A stretch of DNA of 64,000 nt from Plantactinospora endophytica. Lineage in GTDB: Bacteria; Actinomycetota; Actinomycetes; Mycobacteriales; Micromonosporaceae. The stretch lies in NCBI RefSeq assembly GCF_016862915.1, contig NZ_BONW01000030.1:62001-126000 (forward strand). Reading direction: 5' to 3'. Both the position numbers and the translations under genes were made by a program. A model generated the notes under the pieces. That model saw only the letters and a program-made list of their open reading frames with translations. It searched no databases and was not told where the DNA came from. This document shows positions 8,934 to 15,978 of the stretch, one piece after another (the first letter of the stretch is position 1; each line of letters begins with the position of its first letter).

Positions 8934-8963
8934 AGCGACGCACTCGTAATGCGTAGGTCGACG
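8934..8963 (+). repeat. 30-bp fragment identical to tRNA-Thr(CGT) anticodon/variable region
   Basis: These 30 bases match exactly the anticodon stem-loop, variable loop and start of the T stem of the tRNA-Thr gene at 15731-15804. The fragment reads on the plus strand while the tRNA is on the minus strand, so the two copies are inverted relative to each other, 6.8 kb apart. Bases on both sides no longer match. Such fragments are typical scars of integrases that use tRNA genes as attachment sites. Confidence 0.85.
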
Positions 8964-9079
8964 CGTTCCGAGGCGTCTCGTCCCCGTCCCGAAGCGTCTC
9001 GTCCCTCCGTCACGTCTCGCCGCTGCTGACGCGGTACCCGAATTGTCCGTCTGCAAACCCTCCGTACCGAGGTGATCCG

Positions 9080-10273
9080 CTATTTCGCAGCCGAACGGCG
9101 GTTCTGGCGGGCCGACCGGTGCCGGATCAGCATCTTCAGGTCGGCGAGTACCACCCCGAGCAGCACGGCGTTCACGGTGCAGACGATCAACAGCGGGGAA
9201 AGGAAGATCATCGGTGGGCCGAGCAGCACCAGCACCCCGCACCCGACCAGCCGGGACCAGTCCACCCGACCCAGCACCCGGTACTCGAAAAGAGAGCGGG
9301 CGGCCAGGAACAGCGCGGGCCCGCTCACGATCGCGGCGACCTTGGGCGCGGTGGTCGCCCCGAACGGGTGGTCGATCACGAGATGGTCCCCGACCGCCGT
9401 CACCACCACCCCGGCCAACATGAGCAGATGGGCGTACGAGGCCGAGCGGCCGACCCGGACCGGATCGGCGGCGGACCGGATCGCGTCGCCCATCAGCGCA
9501 CCGCCCCGGTGGAAGTAGACCAACCACAGCAGTACCGCCCCGACGAACGACAGTACGAACGCCAGGGTCCGTTCGGCGGTGAACTCTCCACTGTCCAGCG
9601 CCGCCCCGGCGACCAGGATCAACTCGCCGAACGCGATGGCGAGGAACTGGAAGTAGCGCGTCGTCAAGTGCTCGCCGGCCACCGTCCACTCGGAGACCTG
9701 CCCCCGCCCCAGTCCCGGCGCCGGGTACTGCAACATGTCCGCCGAGTAGTCGATCGCCACCGCGACGATCCACAACGCGCCGCGCAGCGGATCCTCGGCG
9801 AACGTCCCGCCGATCCACGGCACGGCGGAGACGAGATACCAGAACAGGATCCGGGCGACCCGGCGCCGGGCCTCCCGACCCCGGACGATCAGCAGCAGAT
9901 AGAGCCCCCGGAGGATGTGCACCCCGACGTACGCGCTGGCGAAGACCAGGTCACGATCGCCGTACGCCTTCGGCAGGGCGGCGGTCAGCAGCAGGCTGCC
10001 GAGCATCGCGGCGACGATCAGGAGCTGGACCGACCCCCGGGACGGGTCGAACCGGGCGACCACCCATGCGGTGGCGGACCAGGCCCACCAGACCGCCAAC
10101 AGCAGGACGATCATCCGGAAGGCGCCGGCCCAGGTCAGGTCGCCGACCAGTTCGTCGGTGAGCTTGGTGAGCGCGAAGACGTACACCAGGTCGAAGAAGA
10201 GTTCGACGAAGGCCGGGCCGTACAGCCCGCCCTCGCGCGTCGACTGCTGCTCCCTCTCCCGCTCCCGCTCCAT
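9080..10273 (-). CDS. Low temperature requirement protein A (LtrA) family membrane protein
   Basis: The 397-aa product has about ten hydrophobic segments and the LtrA signature at its N-terminus: ELFFDLVYVFALTKL, then a W-rich TM pair (VWWAWSATAW). LtrA proteins are membrane proteins of unclear biochemical role, first linked to growth at low temperature in Listeria. The ATG at 10273 opens with a Glu-Arg run (MERERERE) and has GGGGGCGGG upstream. The frame stays open for another 260 codons upstream through a 27-bp repeat array, but no convincing start codon is found there. Confidence 0.85.
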   Translation of the reverse strand: MEREREREQQSTREGGLYGPAFVELFFDLVYVFALTKLTDELVGDLTWAGAFRMIVLLLAVWWAWSATAWVVARFDPSRGSVQLLIVAAMLGSLLLTAALPKAYGDRDLVFASAYVGVHILRGLYLLLIVRGREARRRVARILFWYLVSAVPWIGGTFAEDPLRGALWIVAVAIDYSADMLQYPAPGLGRGQVSEWTVAGEHLTTRYFQFLAIAFGELILVAGAALDSGEFTAERTLAFVLSFVGAVLLWLVYFHRGGALMGDAIRSAADPVRVGRSASYAHLLMLAGVVVTAVGDHLVIDHPFGATTAPKVAAIVSGPALFLAARSLFEYRVLGRVDWSRLVGCGVLVLLGPPMIFLSPLLIVCTVNAVLLGVVLADLKMLIRHRSARQNRRSAAK

Positions 10274-10382
10274 CAGCCCGCCCCCGCCCAGCTTGGCAGG
10301 CGGGGGTCGGTCCCGGGCCGGGTTCGGCAGAGCCGGACCCGAGGGTGTCGTTCGCCAGAACGCCCGTTCCTGTTCCTCCCGG

Positions 10383-10530
10383 CTGTGGGCTTCCGACGCT
10401 TCCTCGCGGCTGTGGGCTTCGGACGCGTCCTCGCGGTTGTGGGCCTCGGGCGCTTGCTCGCGGCTGTGGGCTTCGGACGCTTCCTCTCGGCTGTGGGCTT
10501 CAGATGCGTTCCGGGTTGTGGGCTTCGGCC
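10383..10530. repeat. 27-bp tandem repeat (five regular units) upstream of LtrA gene
   Basis: The core GTGGGCTTCGGACGC recurs at 10385, 10412, 10439, 10466 and 10493, exactly 27 bases apart, with a degenerate copy at 10518. On the minus strand the array would encode EEASEAHSR nine-residue repeats in frame with the LtrA gene. It lies between the BNR-like gene's end and the LtrA start and most likely belongs to the untranslated leader. Confidence 0.9.
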
Positions 10531-10551
10531 GCGATGCCCGGCGGGTGGTGC

Positions 10552-11691
10552 CTAGCCGCGCCTCGGCTCGGTCGTCCGCCACCAGCCGTCGGTGCTGGTG
10601 GCGGCCCAGCCTGCGCCACTCGTCACCCAGATCAGCCCGTCGGCCTGCCCGACCGAGGGGTCGTCCGGCACGGTGATCGTCTCTCCCTTCGTGAACGACC
10701 GCCCGCCGTCCCGGCTGACCCAGACGGCGAACCTGCCGTCCGGCTCCCAGGAGCCCACCAGCAGGTGGCCGGCGGCGTTGACGGTGGCGACCTCGGTCGC
10801 GTCCCAGGGCACGTAGGTGGCGAACCAGCTCGTACCGCCGTCGTCGGTCCGGTAGACCACGGCCCCGCTCGGGCACTCGCCCAGCACGTACGCCTGCTCC
10901 GGACCGGCCGGCACCAGCAGCGGGTTCCGTACCACCGCCGGCAGTGCGGCCGTCGGCACCCAGCTCCGTCCGGCGTTCTCGCTGCGGGCCACCCGGGGCA
11001 CCGTCGTCGCGCCACCGGGCGGAGCTGCGGCGCCGGAACCCAACAGCCACACGCTGCCGTCCGGTGCCCGCCGCGGCAGCCCACCGTCACCAGCCCGGGG
11101 CAGCGAGCTGAGCTGGTACAGGTCGCCGGTGGTCGGGTCGACCATTTGGGCGGAGCCGTCCCGGGCCTCCCTGACCTGCGGCGGCAGCGTGTCCACCGGC
11201 CGGACGCCCTCCTCGGCCGGCTGCCAGGACACCCCGGCGTCCCGGGTCAGGTACCGCACCCCGCGCACCTCGGCCACGAAGACCGTCGGCCCGAACAGCC
11301 GGTACGAGGTGCTGACCGGTACGCCGCAGTCGTCCCGCCACCCCACCGGCCCCCGGTACGGCGACCACGTCCGGCCGTCGTTCGTGGTGACGCTGAACTG
11401 CGCGGCGCACTCGCCGTACCGGACCGCGACGACGGTCCCGCCGTCCAGCACGGCGGTGGCGGTGAGATAGCCGCCTCCGGCACCGTCACCGGTCGCCGTG
11501 GCGGTCATGCCGATACCGCGTACCACCGGCACCGCCGTCAGCGCGACCAGCGCCATCATCCCGACGGCGGCGGCGGAGACGAGGGCCCGGCGGCGGCGGA
11601 CCCGGCGGGCCGCCCGCGCGGCCAGATCGGCCAGCGGCGGCTGCGGAACGGACTGGCCCACCTCGGCGGGATCGAACGGGTACGTCTGCAT
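10552..11691 (-). CDS. Membrane-anchored BNR/sialidase-like repeat protein
   Basis: The 379-aa protein has a short cytoplasmic N-terminus, one TM segment (ALVSAAAVGMMALVALTAV, residues ~36-54) and an extracytoplasmic part with Asp-box-like repeats of the BNR/beta-propeller type: TNDGRTW, TRDAGVSW, SENAGRSW, TDDGGTSW, SRDGGRSF. Its start overlaps the stop of the ECF sigma factor gene by one base (TGATG). This position is usual for an anti-sigma factor or a sensor protein, but no zinc-binding anti-sigma motif is present. A role in controlling the sigma factor is inferred from context only. Confidence 0.8.
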   Translation of the reverse strand: MQTYPFDPAEVGQSVPQPPLADLAARAARRVRRRRALVSAAAVGMMALVALTAVPVVRGIGMTATATGDGAGGGYLTATAVLDGGTVVAVRYGECAAQFSVTTNDGRTWSPYRGPVGWRDDCGVPVSTSYRLFGPTVFVAEVRGVRYLTRDAGVSWQPAEEGVRPVDTLPPQVREARDGSAQMVDPTTGDLYQLSSLPRAGDGGLPRRAPDGSVWLLGSGAAAPPGGATTVPRVARSENAGRSWVPTAALPAVVRNPLLVPAGPEQAYVLGECPSGAVVYRTDDGGTSWFATYVPWDATEVATVNAAGHLLVGSWEPDGRFAVWVSRDGGRSFTKGETITVPDDPSVGQADGLIWVTSGAGWAATSTDGWWRTTEPRRG

Positions 11692-12194
11692 CACTTGCTC
11701 CCGGAGCGGGCGAATTCGGCTGGGCCGTTGAGGAGAGCGGCCAGGGCGGTACGGCCACGGGACAGCCGCGACTTGACCGTGCCCACCGAGACGTCGAGGG
11801 TCCGCGCGACCTCGTCGACCGGCAGGTCCACCAGGTAGTGCAGGGCGATGGCGTGCCGCTGGCCGGCCGGCAACCGACGCATGGCGGCCATCAGCGCGAC
11901 GTGCTCGGGAGAGAAATCCGGCACCACCGGCGGCGGCCCGACCCGGCGCAACAGCCGGTCCAGGGTCCGCCGCCGCCGGTGCCGGGTGTGCGCCAGGTTC
12001 ATCGCCACCCGGCGCAGCCACGACTCCGGGTTCTCCAGGTCGACGAAACGCTCCGGAGCGCTGAGCGCCCGGACGAACGCCTCCTGTACCACCTCCTGTG
12101 CCTCGTTCAAGTCGCCGGTGACGGCGTACAACTGGACGATCAGGCGCCGGAAGCTGCCGGCGTACACCTCGGCAATCGCGTTCAGATGCGTCAC
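11691..12194 (-). CDS. ECF RNA polymerase sigma factor (SigE-like family)
   Basis: This 167-aa sigma factor contains region 2 (DLNEAQEVVQEAFVRAL and ENPESWLRRVAMNLAHTRHRRR) and region 4 (LPAGQRHAIALHYLVDLPVDEVARTLDVSVGTVKSRL split across two helices). It starts with GTG preceded by GGAGAGGGGCG. It is the first gene of a coupled pair with the membrane-anchored BNR-like protein. The target promoter cannot be derived here. Confidence 0.9.
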   Translation of the reverse strand: MTHLNAIAEVYAGSFRRLIVQLYAVTGDLNEAQEVVQEAFVRALSAPERFVDLENPESWLRRVAMNLAHTRHRRRRTLDRLLRRVGPPPVVPDFSPEHVALMAAMRRLPAGQRHAIALHYLVDLPVDEVARTLDVSVGTVKSRLSRGRTALAALLNGPAEFARSGSK

Positions 12195-12360
12195 CAGTCG
12201 CCCCTCTCCTCACCTCCCCCACGAACGAGAGGCATCGAAGGTTCCCGAGATGTCTGAGGAAATCGTGGCGCGGCCGGGTACGCCGCGTCCTCGGTCAGCC
12301 GGCCAGCCCGAGCCGCCGGTCGGCTCCGGATCACCGGTGGGGCGGGCGGGTCCGCCAGGA

Positions 12361-13008
12361 TCACCCCTGGGCGCAGCGCTCCTTCAGGATGGGTACGCCG
12401 TCGCCGGTCAGCTCGTCGCAGCAGCTCGCCCGCCCGGTCATCGCCATCACCAGCGCCACGGTGCGGCCGGAGACCACCGGCCCCGAGCCGGTCGCGAACG
12501 GCCCGTCGGTCGCGGCGAGCCGTAGCCCGCCGATCCGCCCCTTGGCGAGGACCACCATGTCCGAGCGGTGGTAGTACTCGGCCAGCCGGGTGACCGTACC
12601 GATCGGGTAGTCGCGCCGGATGCCCAGCGGGCGCCGGATGTCCTCGGCGTGCACGACCGTTTCGCCGAGCATCGCCACGAGCGGCACCGGCGGCTTGGTG
12701 GTACTGGTGAGCACGGCGCGGAACCGGTCGAGCGTCTCCGCCGGGCTGTCCCCCAACTGCTCGGCCAGCCGCATCGCGACCTGCCGGTCGAAGTCGAACC
12801 GGCAGCGGATCACCCCGGCCATCCAGCGCAGCGGGTTGAGCCCGGCCGCCGAGGCCAGGTGTGCCAGCACCTCCCGCACGGACAGCCCGGCGCAGAGCGA
12901 CGGGGTGGCCCACTGCTCCTCGGTCAACTCGGCCAGGTCGGCCGCGAGGGCCGCCCGCTCGGCATGGACGAGCTGCCAGAGGTCGGTGTTCGGGGTCGAA
13001 TCGGTCAT
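12361..13008 (-). CDS. Maleylpyruvate isomerase (MDMPI) family, mycothiol-dependent type
   Basis: The 215-aa protein has the DinB-like MDMPI N-terminal domain: EEQWATPSLCAGLSVREVLAHLA at residues ~30-55, the usual tryptophan/cysteine/histidine pattern. A second half (RIGGLRLAATDG, SGRTVALVMAMTGR) resembles the SCP2-like C-terminal portion. Members are mycothiol-dependent transferases or isomerases in actinobacteria; the substrate is unknown. AGGAGG nine bases before the ATG fixes the start. It is divergent from the SigG-like sigma factor gene. Confidence 0.85.
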   Translation of the reverse strand: MTDSTPNTDLWQLVHAERAALAADLAELTEEQWATPSLCAGLSVREVLAHLASAAGLNPLRWMAGVIRCRFDFDRQVAMRLAEQLGDSPAETLDRFRAVLTSTTKPPVPLVAMLGETVVHAEDIRRPLGIRRDYPIGTVTRLAEYYHRSDMVVLAKGRIGGLRLAATDGPFATGSGPVVSGRTVALVMAMTGRASCCDELTGDGVPILKERCAQG

Positions 13009-13161
13009 CTCGGCGGGCCTCCTGCGGCAAGGATAAATACGGCGAACATGGCGGAAGAACGGGCTAACCGGGCGCAACTCGTGGGTCGGTCACCGGCCGG
13101 CCGGACAAGAGACTGCGGGAGCGGGCCGGAATCGTCGGTCGGTGGAGCAGAATTCTGGCTC

Positions 13162-14226
13162 GTGAGCGAGATCTCCTCGACCCGGTCCACCGGCCCCGGT
13201 GCCAGCCCGGGCAGCCGCGCCGACAGCGCAGACCTGCGCGGTGCCCTGGACGGAGACGACGCGGCGTTCACCCGGCTGGTGGCACCGCTGCGTCCCGAAC
13301 TGCACGCGTACTGCTACCAACTGCTCGGTTCGCCACACGACGCCGACGACGCCGTCCAGGACGCCCTGCTCCGGGCCTGGCGCGGGCTGGCCGGCTTCGA
13401 GGGCCGGGGATCGCTGCGCTCCTGGCTCTACACCGTGGCCACCCGTACCTGTCTCGACATCGTCAAGGGTCGGGGCCGACGGGCCCTACCGGTCGACCTC
13501 GGCCCGGCCAGCGACCGGGTCGTACTCGACAACCGGCCGTCGACCGAGGTCGGCTGGCTGAGCCCGTACCCGGACGGGGACCTCGGGACCGGGCCGGCCA
13601 GCCCGCACGCCCGGTACGAGCGGCGGGAGGCCGTCGAACTCGCCTTCGTCGCCGCGCTCCAGCACCTGCCCGGAAACCAGCGGGCGGTACTCCTGCTCGT
13701 CGACGTCCTCGGCTTCGCCGCTGCCGAGATCGCCGATCTGCTCGGCACCTCCGTGGCATCGGTGAACTCGGCCCTGGCCCGGGCCCGCCGGCTCGTCGCC
13801 GAGAAAGCCCCCGCCGCCAGCCAGCAACGAACACTGCGCCTGCTCGGAGACGACCGGATCCGCAAGATCGCCGCCGGGTACGCCGACGCACTGGAACGCC
13901 ACGACACCGAGGCACTGATCGCGCTGCTGACCGAGGACGTCACCTGGTCGATGCCGCCACTGCCACACTGGTACTCCGGGCTTCCGTCGGTCGCCGAGTT
14001 CGCCCGGACGGTCCCGATGGGGCTCTGCCCGAGCTGGCGTACCCGGCTGGTCAGCGCGAACGGCCAGCCGGCAGTGGCCGGCTACGTCGGCGCGGACGCC
14101 ACCGCACCGCACGTCGCCTGGGCAATCACCGTTTTGACCCTGCGTGGCGACCGGATCGCCGGGCTCACGTCGTTCCTCGACGCCACCCACTTCCCGTCGT
14201 TCGGCCTGCCCAACATGCTGCCGTGA
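13162..14226 (+). CDS. ECF sigma factor with SnoaL-like C-terminal domain (SigG/SigJ type)
   Basis: The 354-aa protein combines sigma regions 2 and 4 (DADDAVQDALLRAWRGL; LPGNQRAVLLLVDVLGFAAAEIADLL) with a C-terminal SnoaL/NTF2-like domain (residues ~235-354, DALERHDTEALIALLTEDV). ECF groups with this tail are believed to be controlled by the tail rather than by an anti-sigma factor. It begins with GTG at 13162; a longer open frame upstream lacks a good start. The last codons enter a 46-bp repeat array. Confidence 0.9.
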   Translation: MSEISSTRSTGPGASPGSRADSADLRGALDGDDAAFTRLVAPLRPELHAYCYQLLGSPHDADDAVQDALLRAWRGLAGFEGRGSLRSWLYTVATRTCLDIVKGRGRRALPVDLGPASDRVVLDNRPSTEVGWLSPYPDGDLGTGPASPHARYERREAVELAFVAALQHLPGNQRAVLLLVDVLGFAAAEIADLLGTSVASVNSALARARRLVAEKAPAASQQRTLRLLGDDRIRKIAAGYADALERHDTEALIALLTEDVTWSMPPLPHWYSGLPSVAEFARTVPMGLCPSWRTRLVSANGQPAVAGYVGADATAPHVAWAITVLTLRGDRIAGLTSFLDATHFPSFGLPNMLP

Positions 14227-14350
14227 CGGATGGTTCCAGCCGTCCTGCGGTCTGCCCGACACGCTGCCTTGACGGATGGTCCCAGCAGTCCTGCGCTCTG
14301 CCCGACATGCTGCCGTGGCGGATGGTCCCAGCGGTCCTGCGTCGCGAGCG
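14213..14350. repeat. 46-bp direct repeat, three copies
   Basis: Copies begin at 14213, 14259 and 14305, exactly 46 bases apart; each starts ACATGCTGCCGTG or a variant. The first copy includes the last codons and stop of the sigma factor gene, so the others appear to be duplications of the gene end. No hairpin is obvious. Confidence 0.9.
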
Positions 14351-14381
14351 CTGGCCGATGCTCTCGGCGCGAGGCGAGCCG

Positions 14382-15113
14382 CTACCTCTCGCGCGGGCCC
14401 CTGCGACCCAGCCGGCGCAGCCGCGACTTGGAAAACTGGACGACGTTGCTCACCAGCGCCTGGTCGGGTGCCGCCACCGTGTAGCCACGGGTCTGCAACT
14501 CGGCGACGGCAGTCGACGGGTCCCGACGAACCGCAGCCGCCAACTGTCTACGGCGAAATTCGTCCCGGCTCCGCTCCAGCACCGCCTTCCAGCCGGCCTG
14601 CGGTTCGAGGATGCCCTCGGCGATCAACGCCTCGACGATGTCCTCCAGGGCGACCTGGTAGCGGCGACCGCCGACCGGAAGATGCAGTTTGCTGACGCTG
14701 CCCTCGCTTCTGCCCGACGCCAGGAGAAGCTCGTCCCAAGCCTCCCCGTGCGCGAAAATCTGCAGGTGAGCGTCCGGATATCCGATCTTGTCCCGCTCGT
14801 AGTCGTAGTGGAACAACTCCACGGCCGGCTTACCCGCCGACACGAGGAAGGTGGACTTTTTGACCGTGAGGTAGTTGTCACCGTCGAGGAAGAGCTGACC
14901 GGAGACGGTGAGCCAGCAGGGCACCCCGCCACGCGTCTTCATCGGGATCGGTTCGGCGCGCTGGCCTCGGCGCAGCCCGGTACCAAAGACCACCATGCCG
15001 TCAGGACGTTCGAGGACGCCGACGAACGCCCGATCGCAGACCGTGCGGTTCAGCATGGTGATGAGGTCTCTGGCGAACCGTTCGGCAATCTTGCCCGGTT
15101 CGCTCCGGCTCAC
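14382..15113 (-). CDS. Conserved-looking protein of unknown function, 243 aa
   Basis: I do not recognise a named domain. The protein is soluble, mixed alpha/beta, with a well-formed core (LFLDGDNYLTVKKSTFLVS, ELFHYDYERDKIGYPDAHL) and a basic C-terminus (SKSRLRRLGRRGPRER). The histidines and acidic residues in FHYDYERD...AHLQIFAHGEAWDE might form a metal site, but this is speculation. GTG at 15113 overlaps the stop of the upstream small gene (GTGA), so the two are coupled. Coding periodicity is clear and the composition matches the chromosome. Confidence 0.7.
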   Translation of the reverse strand: MSRSEPGKIAERFARDLITMLNRTVCDRAFVGVLERPDGMVVFGTGLRRGQRAEPIPMKTRGGVPCWLTVSGQLFLDGDNYLTVKKSTFLVSAGKPAVELFHYDYERDKIGYPDAHLQIFAHGEAWDELLLASGRSEGSVSKLHLPVGGRRYQVALEDIVEALIAEGILEPQAGWKAVLERSRDEFRRRQLAAAVRRDPSTAVAELQTRGYTVAAPDQALVSNVVQFSKSRLRRLGRRGPRER

Positions 15114-15397
15114 CCGATCATCGTCCAGAGGACGAGCGCCTCCGGCGACCGGAAATCGCGCCTCGCGGCCTGGTCGGCCAGTGCTTCGTAGGTCAACCCG
15201 AGTTCGTCGAGTTGACGCTGCACGAACGCGTCCCACTCCTGACGGGAGGGCTTCCAGGTGAGGGTGTCGTCCTGCTCTGCGGAGGCGGCAAGCGGCGGCG
15301 TCATCTTGTTGACCTTCCAGGCGGCGGGCGGATCCTGGTTGGTGCTTCCCAGCGTACTGTCTTCGGCGACAAGATCACGCTTGGTCACTCTTGCCAT
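15110..15397 (-). CDS. Small protein of unknown function, 95 aa
   Basis: This short gene lies upstream of, and overlaps by four bases, the 243-aa unknown gene. The N-terminal half is hydrophilic and probably disordered; the C-terminal half is helical (WKPSRQEWDAFVQRQLDELG, then LTYEALADQAARRDFRSPEA). That last stretch resembles an HTH-like or antitoxin-like helix pair. A two-gene toxin/antitoxin-like arrangement is possible but not supported by any known motif. Confidence 0.65.
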   Translation of the reverse strand: MARVTKRDLVAEDSTLGSTNQDPPAAWKVNKMTPPLAASAEQDDTLTWKPSRQEWDAFVQRQLDELGLTYEALADQAARRDFRSPEALVLWTMIG

Positions 15398-15683
15398 GCC
15401 GTAAGTAACTGCCGGTCGACCCCGACGTTACCGGCTGGACGAAGTCGGTCAACCCGACAACCGGCGCTCAACCCCTGGCCGAAGTAGGCACCTGTGGTGG
15501 CCCATCGGTGACAGATCGTCCCCGCCGAGGGCCATTATGCCTGCTCAGAAGGGTGCCGGAGAGTTCCGAGATCGCGTCGTACCGGGGCACGCTGCCGGGA
15601 AGGTCGCCAAGCCGACTCGTGCCCGGCACACGGGTTGTTGGCTCACTTTCTGGGAGCCAGCCCATTCGACGGCGAAGACGACG
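15398..15683. other. Non-coding stretch between unknown gene pair and tRNA terminator
   Basis: No convincing gene is seen here. It probably holds the promoter of the minus-strand gene pair (near 15400-15450) and the tail region of the tRNA-Thr transcript. Short frames on both strands lack start sites and family resemblance. Confidence 0.5.
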
Positions 15684-15724
15684 AAGCGGTGCCCCGGTCA
15701 GATGCATCGACCGGGGCACCGCTT
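15684..15724 (-). terminator. Terminator of tRNA-Thr
   Basis: A perfect 16-bp stem (AAGCGGTGCCCCGGTC and its complement) with a 9-base loop begins seven bases past the 3' end of the tRNA on the minus strand. It has no U-tract beyond a short AT-rich end but is positioned as the tRNA transcription terminator. Confidence 0.85.
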
Positions 15725-15730
15725 TCGTTG

Positions 15731-15804
15731 AGCCGCCTGACGGAATCGAACCGTCGACCTACGCATTACGAGTGCGTCGCTCTGACCGACTGAGCTAAGG
15801 CGGC
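15731..15804 (-). tRNA. tRNA-Thr (anticodon CGT)
   Basis: The cloverleaf is complete. The acceptor stem GCCGCCT pairs with AGGCGGC, with discriminator U. The D arm is TTAGCTCAGTCGGTCAGAGC, the anticodon loop is CTCGTAA within GCACTCGTAATGC, and the T loop is GGTTCGATTCC. CCA is not encoded. The anticodon CGU reads ACG (threonine). A 30-base piece of this gene is repeated in inverted orientation at 8934-8963. Confidence 0.97.
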
Positions 15805-15978
15805 AACGCCGGCAAGTGTACGACACCGGGCGCCGGCCCGGCTCGGGGGTTTCCGCCCGGCGCCCTCCGACAGGGCCTCCAGACGTGCCCCGCACCCCGT
15901 CCGAGCACCCGCGACGGTGCCCGGAACGGTCGGCAGGCGGACAGTCGTTCGAGTCTCGGTCCGACTAGGCTGCCATCG

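Noticed and set aside
10274-11050. N-terminal extension of LtrA through the 27-bp repeats
   Set aside because: The frame is open, but between the array and the upstream gene there is no ATG or GTG with a ribosome site; the ATG at 10273 has one and matches the family length.
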